DNA of 64,000 nt from Acidobacteriota bacterium (lineage in GTDB: Bacteria > Acidobacteriota > Thermoanaerobaculia > Thermoanaerobaculales > Thermoanaerobaculaceae), in assembly GCA_016213675.1 (NCBI GenBank), contig JACQZW010000055.1, forward strand, positions 61,594 through 125,593. The letters are read 5' to 3'. Below the pieces are notes generated by a model. It saw only the letters and a list, made by a program, of their open reading frames with translations, was not told the origin of the DNA and made no database searches. Positions 15,950 to 24,083 of this stretch are shown piece by piece. Position numbers and translations under genes: made by a program. Numbering within the stretch: position 1 is the stretch's first letter; each line of letters begins with the position of its first letter.

Positions 15950-18900
15950 TCAGGTCGAGGGTCCGGGCGCCTCGTTCATCACGGCATCCAGCTCCCGGGC
16001 GAGCGAGTCGATGTCGAAGGGCTTCTGCAGGAAGCGCACCCGGCCGGCGCTGACCGTCTCGCGCACCAGGTCGTCCTCGGTGTAGCCCGACATCAGGATC
16101 ACCCGCAGGTCCGGCCAGCGGTCACGAAGGCCCCTGGCGAGGTCGACGCCGCCGATCCCGGGAAGGAGGAAATCAGTCAGGAGCACCTGGAATGAAGGCT
16201 CGGCAGGGAGCACCCCGGCAGCCTCCCCACTCGCGACCGCGGTCGCCTGGTAGCCAAGCATGGTCAGCACCTCGACCAACCCCGCACGGGTTGCGTCCTC
16301 ATCCTCGACGATCAGCACTCGTACGCCTCCAGTCGCTGCGCTGATAGGCACGCGGGTGTCGGGTGCCGGCGCTCCGGGAGTGCCTTCGGGGAGGAGACGG
16401 GGAAAGAAAATTCGGAGCGCGGTCCCGCGGCCAGGCTCGCTCTCGACTTCAATGCGGCCGACATGCTGGCGGACGATGCCGTCCACGACCGAGAGCCCGA
16501 GGCCGGTCCCCTTGTCGGCCCCTTTGGTCGAGAAGAACGGTTCGAAGACCCTTTCGCGAAGCTCTTTGGGGATCCCGTGTCCGGTGTCGCGGACCTCGAG
16601 CACGACGTCGGCTCCGCCGGAGCGGGTCACGACGGTGAGTCGGCCTCCCTCGGGCATGGCGTCGGAACCATTGACCGCCAGGTTGAGGAGGATCTGCTCA
16701 ATCTGGCCGCGGTCGCCCCGGAACGCGAGCTCCTCGGGAGCGAGCTCGAATTCGAGTCCGATGTTCTCGCGGAGGAGGCGTGCCAGGAGCCGGCTGGCGT
16801 CCTGCACGACTTTGGTGAGGTCGAGGCGCTCCATCTTTGTGGTTTCTCGGCGCGAGAAGAGCAGGAGCTGGCGCGCGAGCCCCGACCCGCGCCTCACATG
16901 CTGCTCGAGCTCGCTCATGATCGCCGCGGCCCGCTCGGGCTTGCTCCCGGCAAGGCGGAGAAGCTGGGTGGAGTTGAGCATCGCCTGGAGCAGGTTGTTG
17001 AAGTCGTGGGCGATACCGCCGGCCAGTCGCCCGACCGCCTCCATCTTCTGGGCGTGGAGGAGCTGCTCGCCGAGACGGCGTTCCTCCGTGACGTCGCGGA
17101 AGACCCCGCTGGTACCGCGGAACGAGCCATCGGCGGCGAAGAGCGGCGTGGCGGTCACGATTAGCATGCGGCGTACGCCGTCAGCGCCGTTGATCTCCAG
17201 CTCGTACCTGCCGGAGTTGCCCGCCTTCCGTCCTGCGGTCTCGCCGACCAGCCGATCCAAGGTCGCGGGCGTCACGAACTCCGACAAGGAATGCCCGATG
17301 AGCTCGCCTGCCGGGAGACCGAAGATCCGTTCGGCGGCGCCATTCGCGAACGTGAAACGCTCGTCCGCGTCGACGATGCCCATCCCCTCGCCGATGCTCG
17401 CGACCAACGTCCGGAAGCGTTCCTCACTCTCGCGCAGGGCTTCTTCGGCCTCGCGCCAAGCCGTGATGTCGCGGATGACTCCGACGATCGCAATCGGCTC
17501 GCCGGCTGCATTGAGGACCGGCGAGGTCGAAAGTGTCGCGAGAAACCTGCTGCCGTCCTTGCGCCGCTGGTGGAGCTCGCCTTTCCAGCCACCGGAAAGG
17601 CTGCTTTGAAGCACCTCCTGGGCGGTCGGCACGGAACCCTGCCGAGACCCCAAGTACTTGGCCGATCGGCCAATCATCTCTTCCTCGCTGTACCCATACG
17701 TCTCGAGCAACTTCTCGTTGACGAACACAAGCCGCCCGTGCAGGTCGGTGACACCGACGGAATCCCCCACGCTGCGCACCGCCTGGGCGAGCAGCGCCAA
17801 GCGATCCTCGACGCGCCTCCGTTCGGTGACGTCGCGAATGGCGGTGAAGAAGACTCGTTCGCCGCCGAAATCCACGACCTGGGCGGACACCTCCACCGGG
17901 AAGCATCTCCCTTTCTTGTCGCGATGGAACGACTCAAAGACCTCTCCGCCGCCCCGAGACACCCTGTCCAACCGCTCCCTGACCGTCCCCGGCATTACTG
18001 GATCCACGAGTGCCTCGGCGGGCATCCCGACCAACTCCTGCCGGCCGTAACCATAGAGCTGCTCGGCCCGACGGTTGACGGCGCGAATCCGGCCGTCGAT
18101 CCCGATGAGCTGGATCGCATCGCTGGCATTCTCCAAAACGGCGGCGAACCGCCGGTCGCTCTCCGCCAGCTCCCGGTAGTGGTGGGCTCGTTGCGTGCGC
18201 CAAAGGGCCACAACACCTGCCACTAGCGCAAGGAGGATCGAGGAGAAAACGACGGCCACCTCCCGAACCTCTTGTCGTGCAGGGGTCAGAGCCTCGTCCA
18301 TGTCGATCTTGACGACCAGTCCCCACCGGGTTCCGTGGATGAGGCGGGTGCTGGCCAGCACGGCCACACCTCGGTAGTCACGAAACTCCCCGACCGTCTC
18401 GGTCCCTGTGAGGGCCGCACGCATCGCCTCGGCAACCCCAACGGCACGCACCCTCAGGGGCGTCGTCGCCCCCGCACCGAAACGCAGGGGCGAAATGAAG
18501 ACGATCTCGTCGCCGGCCGCCTCGGCGAGCAGCGTCTCGAGCGAAGGGTGCGGAGCACGACTCTTCGCGAGGAACGGGAAGAGCCACCGGCCGGGGTCCC
18601 TGATGAGCAAGACGACGCCGACGGGCAGACCGTCCTTCCCGGACGACGTCAGTTCCAGGACCGGCGCCAAGAATGCGATCGCTGGCGGGCCGCCGGGATG
18701 GAGTTGCAGGCCGATCGTCGGCGCGCCCGTTCGACCGTAGCCGATGGCGCTCCGCGCGCACGGTTCGGCGAGCGGCGTGGCACGGCGGTTCGAGGCGACA
18801 GTCTGGCCGACCTCGTCGATGACGTACGCAGCCGTGTAGTCGCCGAGACCCACGAGGTCGTCGAGCAGATCCGTGAGCCGGGCGTGGAGGGCGCGGGCAT

Positions 18901-19219
18901 CCGGTGAGAGTGGGACTAGAGCGTGGCGGTCCGTGGCGAGCCGCACGACGGTCGGGAACGTCGCCACGTGCCGAGCGTCGGACAGGCTGGCGGCGACCCA
19001 GTTCTCGATGGCGGCCAGGCGATCCTCTCCCATGGTTGCGAGAGTGGAGCGCCATTGGCCCAGGGCTTTGGCCCGTTCATTCGGGGCGTACCATCCGAGG
19101 AGATACGCCAGGCCAGCGATCGCAACCACAGCGAGCGCCGCCGCGAACGCGATCGGCAACCAAGCACGCGAGCACCGGGCGTCGTGGTCGGTCTTCGAAG
19201 CGGGAGAACCCACTAGCAT
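15950..19219 (-). CDS. membrane hybrid sensor kinase: extracytoplasmic sensor, PAS(3), HisKA, HATPase, REC
   Basis: 1089 residues. TM1 is about 21-43 and TM2 about 322-341, with a roughly 275-residue sensor between them whose sequence (RDYRGVAVLASTRLIHGTRW...) parallels the neighbouring membrane kinase and suggests a CACHE-like fold. Three PAS units follow (about 355-470, 478-593, 598-715). His738 lies in RLAGGIAHDFNNLLQAM; ATPase motifs are NLAVNGSDAM and GTGLGLSVVDG. A C-terminal receiver carries Asp1016 (LLTDFLLPG) and KPFD. The kinase and receiver resemble the cytoplasmic hybrids but there is no N-terminal receiver. A 125-nt gap with a promoter-like site separates it from the next kinase gene, so it may be its own transcription unit. 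Confidence 0.9.
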   Translation of the reverse strand: MLVGSPASKTDHDARCSRAWLPIAFAAALAVVAIAGLAYLLGWYAPNERAKALGQWRSTLATMGEDRLAAIENWVAASLSDARHVATFPTVVRLATDRHALVPLSPDARALHARLTDLLDDLVGLGDYTAAYVIDEVGQTVASNRRATPLAEPCARSAIGYGRTGAPTIGLQLHPGGPPAIAFLAPVLELTSSGKDGLPVGVVLLIRDPGRWLFPFLAKSRAPHPSLETLLAEAAGDEIVFISPLRFGAGATTPLRVRAVGVAEAMRAALTGTETVGEFRDYRGVAVLASTRLIHGTRWGLVVKIDMDEALTPARQEVREVAVVFSSILLALVAGVVALWRTQRAHHYRELAESDRRFAAVLENASDAIQLIGIDGRIRAVNRRAEQLYGYGRQELVGMPAEALVDPVMPGTVRERLDRVSRGGGEVFESFHRDKKGRCFPVEVSAQVVDFGGERVFFTAIRDVTERRRVEDRLALLAQAVRSVGDSVGVTDLHGRLVFVNEKLLETYGYSEEEMIGRSAKYLGSRQGSVPTAQEVLQSSLSGGWKGELHQRRKDGSRFLATLSTSPVLNAAGEPIAIVGVIRDITAWREAEEALRESEERFRTLVASIGEGMGIVDADERFTFANGAAERIFGLPAGELIGHSLSEFVTPATLDRLVGETAGRKAGNSGRYELEINGADGVRRMLIVTATPLFAADGSFRGTSGVFRDVTEERRLGEQLLHAQKMEAVGRLAGGIAHDFNNLLQAMLNSTQLLRLAGSKPERAAAIMSELEQHVRRGSGLARQLLLFSRRETTKMERLDLTKVVQDASRLLARLLRENIGLEFELAPEELAFRGDRGQIEQILLNLAVNGSDAMPEGGRLTVVTRSGGADVVLEVRDTGHGIPKELRERVFEPFFSTKGADKGTGLGLSVVDGIVRQHVGRIEVESEPGRGTALRIFFPRLLPEGTPGAPAPDTRVPISAATGGVRVLIVEDEDATRAGLVEVLTMLGYQATAVASGEAAGVLPAEPSFQVLLTDFLLPGIGGVDLARGLRDRWPDLRVILMSGYTEDDLVRETVSAGRVRFLQKPFDIDSLARELDAVMNEAPGPST

Positions 19220-19308
19220 CCCGGCCGCCCAGTGTTCTCCATGAGGTTCTCGTGGTCAGGCCCCCAAGCCACCCACTCCCCTCTCGTCGCCCCGCTACCG
19301 CAGGCAGT

Positions 19309-19324
19309 TTGCAAGTACTTGCAA
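19309..19324. promoter_or_regulatory. perfect 16-bp palindrome, candidate operator
   Basis: TTGCAAGTACTTGCAA is its own reverse complement and is AT-rich for this genome. It lies 90 nt upstream of the kinase start at 19219, inside the otherwise featureless 300-nt gap 19220-19520. Dyad sites of this length commonly bind dimeric regulators. No clear -35/-10 pair was found beside it. Confidence 0.4.
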
Positions 19325-19520
19325 TGACGTGTTGGCGCGCAATCGACTACTCCCGTTTCCGATCGTGTCACTGATGATACTCTCGCACCCATCCTCCCGG
19401 GAGCCCGTCCGAGAGTCGTCGGACAGCGAATCGCAGGCACCAGGTGCCGATGTCGGATCGCATCGGAGCTCACTGGCACGGACCGCGGGTGTGCACGGTT
19501 GCGGTCCGTCGGACAGACGC

Positions 19521-20927
19521 TCAGCGGACCCGCCACACGTGGATGACGGGCGTGGCGGCGTCGGCGAAGCGCTCGAGGACGTAGAGCAGCGCGCGCTCGC
19601 GGTCGTAGGCCGACTCGCCGAGGCGGTAGCGGCGCTGCCGGCCGGGTCCGAGCGCGGCCGGCTCGACCGTCGGCTCGGGGAGGAACAGGCGGTCGTCGAT
19701 GGCGAGCGTCGCGTACGGCTGCGTCGCCCCCGGCGCCAGCATGCCGGCCGCCACCGCGGCCAGGTCCGCCGGGTCGTAGAGGATGACCTGCGCCTCCATG
19801 CTCGCGCTCCACCAGCCGCGCTCGGAGGTGTGGCCGGCGCACTCGCGGACCAGCTCGGGCGGGCACGGCGAGCCGTCGGCGCGGTAGCAGCCGAGCATCC
19901 CCGTCCCCTCGGTCTCGACGCACGGGATGTCGGACCCGGCCGGGTTGACCCAGCCGTACCAGTAGAGCGCGCCGGTCGCCTTGGTGCCGACGAAGACCAC
20001 AGCGGCACGCCCGTCGGCGGTGCCGAGCCAGGCGCCGCCTTCCCACTCGTCGGGCTCCTGGTAGCCGCCGAGCCTCGTGGCGGTCGGGTCGGGCGGGTCG
20101 CTGCGGGTGTGCGAGTAGAGCAGCAGCGGCACCTCGGCCAGGCGCGTCCCCGGGGGCGGCGGCGACCCGGACAGCCAGGGCGCGATCGCGAACAGCGCCG
20201 GCCCACGCCCCGACCACCCACCGTCGCGGGCCCGCCCCGTGGCGACCCGCCGGCCCCCGGTGTGGGCGTCCGCCCACGCCGGCGGGATCTCGAGCAGGTA
20301 GCCGTTGACGCTGTACAGCGACTGCTCCCCGACCCACCAGGCCCCTGCGAGGTTGGCGCCGAGCGGGGCAGGGTCGAGCCACGCGTGCGACGGCAGGACG
20401 AGCGCGGGATCGTCCTGGAAGTGCTGGCCCCACGCCGCGATCACCTTCTCGCCGACCGGCGACGATCCGAGCCACAGGAGGGCGACCCGGGGGATCTCGG
20501 TGAACGCGGTGAACAGGCTCCCGCGCACGTCCCGGAAGGGCTGCAGGAGGCGGGCGACCGGGAGGTCCTCGGGGTGCTTGCCCGGCGAGACGACCGGGAG
20601 GGGGATGTCGATCTCGGCGATGCGGTTCTCGACGTCGAAGCCGCTCAGGAGCAACGAACCGGGAAAACCATCGGCCGGTCCGCCTGGGTCGCCGTTGGCG
20701 CGATAGGCCATGGCCTGGCCGGCGTACTCGAAGCTGGCCTCGACCGGCGCCCCGTCGTCGCGGTCGGGAAGCCTGATCGCCCCGACGTAGACGAGATCGG
20801 CCGGTTGGACCAGTCGAGTGCCGCGCTGCAGGTGTCTGCGGACCCTCGGCGCGGCTCGTCCTTCCCCTCCCGACCCGGCCGCGATCACCAGGACAGCCGT
20901 CAGGACCAGGCTCGTTCGAGCTCGCAT
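19521..20927 (-). CDS. secreted protein of unknown function
   Basis: 468 residues from ATG 20927, preceded by GAGAGGAGG at good distance. A signal peptide (MRARTSLVLTAVLVIAAGSGG, cleavage near residue 27) points to export. The mature part is rich in Trp, Gly and Pro with many short beta-type segments (YVGAIRLPD, EASFEYAGQAMAY, GSLLLSGFD, AVVFVGTKATGALYWYGW, YATLAIDDRLFL), suggesting a beta-propeller or large beta-sandwich. Three clustered cysteines near residues 345-375 (IPCVE, LGCY, SPCPP) may form disulfides. I do not recognise the family and propose no activity. Monocistronic, divergent from the receiver/GAF operon. Confidence 0.75.
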   Translation of the reverse strand: MRARTSLVLTAVLVIAAGSGGEGRAAPRVRRHLQRGTRLVQPADLVYVGAIRLPDRDDGAPVEASFEYAGQAMAYRANGDPGGPADGFPGSLLLSGFDVENRIAEIDIPLPVVSPGKHPEDLPVARLLQPFRDVRGSLFTAFTEIPRVALLWLGSSPVGEKVIAAWGQHFQDDPALVLPSHAWLDPAPLGANLAGAWWVGEQSLYSVNGYLLEIPPAWADAHTGGRRVATGRARDGGWSGRGPALFAIAPWLSGSPPPPGTRLAEVPLLLYSHTRSDPPDPTATRLGGYQEPDEWEGGAWLGTADGRAAVVFVGTKATGALYWYGWVNPAGSDIPCVETEGTGMLGCYRADGSPCPPELVRECAGHTSERGWWSASMEAQVILYDPADLAAVAAGMLAPGATQPYATLAIDDRLFLPEPTVEPAALGPGRQRRYRLGESAYDRERALLYVLERFADAATPVIHVWRVR

Positions 20928-21156
20928 CGTCGTGTCCTCCTCTCGGGCGGACCCCGGCCGCGTCCGGGAGGCGGCCGGCGCCGCGACGGCGACCGAGGCT
21001 GCCGCGACGACCCTCCACGGGACCCACAGGCGGCGCCGCCCTTCCTCCTCGATCAATCTCGCGCTCCGGCGACCCGTCGGGAATCCCCAACCGCGCCAGC
21101 GACATGCCTGGAGGCGACAGCGCGCGAGGCGACCTCGGGTGACGATTCGGCGCGAC

Positions 21157-21185
21157 TTGAATCGACCGGCCGCGGGCACTATCCT
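21157..21185 (+). promoter_or_regulatory. promoter-like element of the receiver/GAF/DUF4388 operon
   Basis: TTGAAT (21157-21162), a 17-bp spacer, then TATCCT (21180-21185): four of six consensus bases in each box with ideal spacing. A small dyad, CCTCGAAACGAGG (21183-21195), overlaps the -10 box and could be an operator. This lies in the 351-nt divergent gap 20928-21278; the rest of that gap shows no gene. Confidence 0.5.
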
Positions 21186-21278
21186 CGAAACGAGGAACGA
21201 TGTAAGGCCGGCGCACGAGTTGCCGCCGTGCCGGGGGGGTTCCGTACCGGGCCGAAACAGTCTCGGCCGGAGAGGCGG

Positions 21279-21656
21279 ATGCAGCCGCGCAAGGTCCTGG
21301 CCGTCGATGACTCCAAACTGGTCCTCAAGATGTACGAGGTCATGCTGCGGGACTATGCCGTGGTCACGGCCGCCGACGGCGTGGAGGCCCTCACGCGCCT
21401 CGCCGAGCACCCGGACGTCGACCTCGTCCTCCTCGACATCAACATGCCCAACATGAACGGGCTCGAGGTCCTCGACACCCTGCACGCCCAGGGACGCCTC
21501 CCCGGGCTCGCCGTCGTCGTCGTGACCACCGAGGGCGGCGAGGGCGAGGTGGCCCGGGGCCTCGGGGCCGGCGCCGCCGCGTACATCACGAAGCCGTTCG
21601 ACGGGCCGAACCTCCTCGGCCTGATCTCGGGTCTCCCGGCACGGAGTCAGTCATGA
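21279..21656 (+). CDS. CheY-like single-domain response regulator
   Basis: 125 residues comprising one receiver: the acidic pair in KVLAVDDSKLVLKMYEVML, phosphoacceptor Asp in DLVLLDINMPNMNGLEVL, VVVVTTEGGEGE at the switch position and the YITKPFDGPNLL lysine motif. ATG 21279 follows GGAGAGG. The stop overlaps the next gene's start as ATGA (21653-21656), so it is co-translated with the GAF protein. With a DUF4388 protein two genes on, a PATAN-receiver interaction like that known from cyanobacterial PatA-type signalling is a reasonable inference. Confidence 0.88.
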   Translation: MQPRKVLAVDDSKLVLKMYEVMLRDYAVVTAADGVEALTRLAEHPDVDLVLLDINMPNMNGLEVLDTLHAQGRLPGLAVVVVTTEGGEGEVARGLGAGAAAYITKPFDGPNLLGLISGLPARSQS

Positions 21657-22435
21657 GTGAGCCCGGCGGAAGCCAGGAAAATCCGCGGATGGACCTGGCG
21701 TCGGGGATCGGCGCCGAGTTGGTGGAGGAGCTCCGCACCACCCTCGAGAAGGCCGCCGCGCTGCTCCACGTACTCGAGAGCAACCTCCAGCACGTCCCGC
21801 CGCAGCCCGACGGCGCGAGCGGCGAGCAGCGCACCACCGAGCTCGAGAAGCGTCTCGAGCGGACCGAGTCGGACGTCGCCGAGCTGGCGTCACAGCTCTC
21901 GGTCTCGGAACGGCAGACCAGCCGGCTGATGAACCTCTACGTCGCCACCTACCAGCTCCACGCCACGCTCATCGGCGAGGAGGTCGAGGACACCATCGCC
22001 GAGATCGCGGTCAACCTCCTCGGCGCGGAGAAGTTCGTCCTGCTGCTCAAGGCCGACGAAGGCGCCGGCCACCGGGTGGCGCTGGCCCGCGGGATCAAGC
22101 CGGGCGAGCACCCGCTCTACGACGGCGGGGTCTACGCGCAGGGCGACCCGATGGTCGACGCGGTCCTGGCCGACGGGGTGCTCCGGCTCGGGCCTTTCGC
22201 GGGCTCCCCCGCACTCGCCGCCGTCCCTCTCAAGGTCCAGGGCGAGATCGTCGGCGCCATCGTCTTCCTCAAGCTCTTCGACCACAAGCCATCGCTGCGC
22301 ACCGAGGACCGCGAGCTCCTCGACCTGCTCTCGGCCCACGCCGCCTCCGCCCTCTTCGCGGCCCAGGCGTTCGCCACCAAGGAGCGGCGGCTGCGCACCC
22401 TCGAGAGCCTGGTCAAGCTGGCCCGCGGCGAATGA
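21653..22435 (+). CDS. coiled-coil plus GAF domain protein
   Basis: 260 residues, soluble. Residues about 20-90 are a heptad-rich helix (ELVEELRTTLEKAAALLHVL, then ELEKRLERTESDVAELASQL), followed by a GAF domain (about 95-240: LYVATYQLHATLIGEEVED, AEKFVLLLKADEG, LAAVPLKVQGEIVGAIVFLK). It lacks a kinase, cyclase or DNA-binding output, so it is likely a sensor or scaffold acting through dimerisation. Overlaps the receiver gene by 4 nt; a DUF4388-GAF protein follows 43 nt downstream. Confidence 0.8.
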   Translation: MSEPGGSQENPRMDLASGIGAELVEELRTTLEKAAALLHVLESNLQHVPPQPDGASGEQRTTELEKRLERTESDVAELASQLSVSERQTSRLMNLYVATYQLHATLIGEEVEDTIAEIAVNLLGAEKFVLLLKADEGAGHRVALARGIKPGEHPLYDGGVYAQGDPMVDAVLADGVLRLGPFAGSPALAAVPLKVQGEIVGAIVFLKLFDHKPSLRTEDRELLDLLSAHAASALFAAQAFATKERRLRTLESLVKLARGE

Positions 22436-22478
22436 GCATCCCGGCGCACTGGCCCGCACCGGCAACGGATCGGCGGTG

Positions 22479-24068
22479 ATGGCCTCGAACACGCCCTCGA
22501 AGGGGATCTCCGGCAGCCTGCGCGACGTCTCGGTCGCCGACGTGCTGCAGTTCATCCACATCGGCCGCCGTACCGGCATGCTCGACCTCGTCCATAGCGG
22601 CGAGAAGGCGCGGATCGGCTTTCACGCCGGCTCGCTGGTCAGCGCCGAGGCCCCAGCCACGCCGCGGCTCGGCGAGCTGCTCGTCGAGCGACAGTTGATC
22701 ACCAAACGGCAGCTCGAGGCCGCCATGATCGTGCAGGAACACGCCGCGGAGCCGCGCTCGCTCGGTCAGATCCTGGTGTCGACCCACGCGGTTCCTGCCG
22801 AGACGCTGCGCGCCGTGGTCGAGGAGAAGATCCGTCACGCCGTCGGCGAGGTGCTGCTGTGGGACTCGGGGACGTTCGAGTTCACCGCCGGCGATCCGAC
22901 CGCGGGCGCCGAGGTGCTGCTCCACCCCCGCGAGGTGCTCCCCGACGCGGCCCTGAACACCCAGATGGTGCTGCTCGAGGCGTCGCGCATTTTCGACGAG
23001 CGCAGCCGGCGGGGCGGCGCGCCCGCCGCGGCGAGCCAGGCGGGTCCGAGTCAGCGATCGACCCCCGCGGCCGGGCCGGAGAGCACGCCGGCCGCCGATC
23101 TCGCCGCCGCCGCCCAGGACTTCGACGAGGCGGTCTCCCTGCTCGACGACGCCACCCCGCGGCACGGCACCGCCGCGCTCGAGCTGCAGGTCGTGTCCGC
23201 CGACGAGGCCCTGCTCGGGGCGTTGCGCAGCTCGTTCTCGCAGTCGTTCGCGGCAGTCGGCCGGGTCAGGGTCGAGCAGGCCGGGATCACCGCCATCGGC
23301 GCCCCGCCGCCGGTGGTCATCGTCGACATGCGCGCCGGCGGCGTCGTCTTCCCCACCGTCGCCGCCCTCCACCGCGCCCGGCCCGGGTCCTCGATCGTGG
23401 CGATAGCCGACCGCTCCGAGATCTCGGCCCAGGCCTACGCCGCCGGGGCGGCCGCCGTGGTCCCGCCCGAGCCGACCGCCGTCGTCGCCTGCGTCGAGCG
23501 GGTGCTGGAGAACCGCCACGACCTCCACCCGACCGGCCGCCCGGTCGACGACGAGCCGGGGGTCGCCCGCCTCCGCCGGGCACTCGGCGACCTGCGCTCC
23601 GGCTCGATGTCCGCGACCATGGCGCTGTCGCTCATGCACACGGTGTCCGAGTCGGTCGAGCGCGCGGTCCTGTTCCTCGTCCGCCCGGACCAGTTCGCCG
23701 CGCTGGGGGCGTTCGGCGCCGACGGCCTGGGTCGCCACCTCGCCCTGCTCACGCGCGGCCTGCGGATGCCGCTGGGCGGGAGCGACGCGCTGTCGCGCGC
23801 CGCCCGTGGCGGCGAGGTGCTGTCGCTGTCGTTCGAGGAGGCGGCGCTGCCCGAGCCGTTCGCGAGCATCCTCGGGCGACCGCGGACCGGCCAGGTGGTG
23901 GTCTTCCCGGTGGTCGGCGCACAGCGGGTAATCGCCGCCATCTACGCCGACAACGGCAGTCGCGACGAGCCGATTCGCGACCTCGACATCCTGGAGCTCG
24001 CCACCGCCCAGGCCGGCATCGCCTTCGAGAACGAGCTCCTGCGCCGGCAAATCTCCGGCCACAGCTAG
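22479..24068 (+). CDS. DUF4388 (PATAN)-GAF signalling protein
   Basis: 529 residues from ATG 22479 (an in-frame GTG lies 3 nt earlier). Residues about 8-175 are DUF4388: GISGSLRDVSVADVLQFIHI, RTGMLDLVHSGEKARIGFHA, then helical ERQLITKRQLEAAMIVQ and ILVSTHAVPAETLRAVVEEK segments. After an Ala/Pro linker comes a receiver-like fold (about 230-345, VVIVDMRAGGVVFPTVAALH) that lacks the normal acidic pair and conserved lysine, so perhaps a pseudo-receiver. A GAF-like domain closes the protein (about 385-525). The context (receiver, GAF, PATAN) suggests a small signalling module, perhaps for surface motility or secretion. Confidence 0.78.
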   Translation: MASNTPSKGISGSLRDVSVADVLQFIHIGRRTGMLDLVHSGEKARIGFHAGSLVSAEAPATPRLGELLVERQLITKRQLEAAMIVQEHAAEPRSLGQILVSTHAVPAETLRAVVEEKIRHAVGEVLLWDSGTFEFTAGDPTAGAEVLLHPREVLPDAALNTQMVLLEASRIFDERSRRGGAPAAASQAGPSQRSTPAAGPESTPAADLAAAAQDFDEAVSLLDDATPRHGTAALELQVVSADEALLGALRSSFSQSFAAVGRVRVEQAGITAIGAPPPVVIVDMRAGGVVFPTVAALHRARPGSSIVAIADRSEISAQAYAAGAAAVVPPEPTAVVACVERVLENRHDLHPTGRPVDDEPGVARLRRALGDLRSGSMSATMALSLMHTVSESVERAVLFLVRPDQFAALGAFGADGLGRHLALLTRGLRMPLGGSDALSRAARGGEVLSLSFEEAALPEPFASILGRPRTGQVVVFPVVGAQRVIAAIYADNGSRDEPIRDLDILELATAQAGIAFENELLRRQISGHS

Positions 24069-24083
24069 AGCAGGAGGCGCCGC

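Noticed and set aside
19329..21656. 775-codon frame including the CheY-like receiver
   Set aside because: Only the last 125 residues are protein-like; the rest is antisense to the secreted protein. The real start is ATG 21279.
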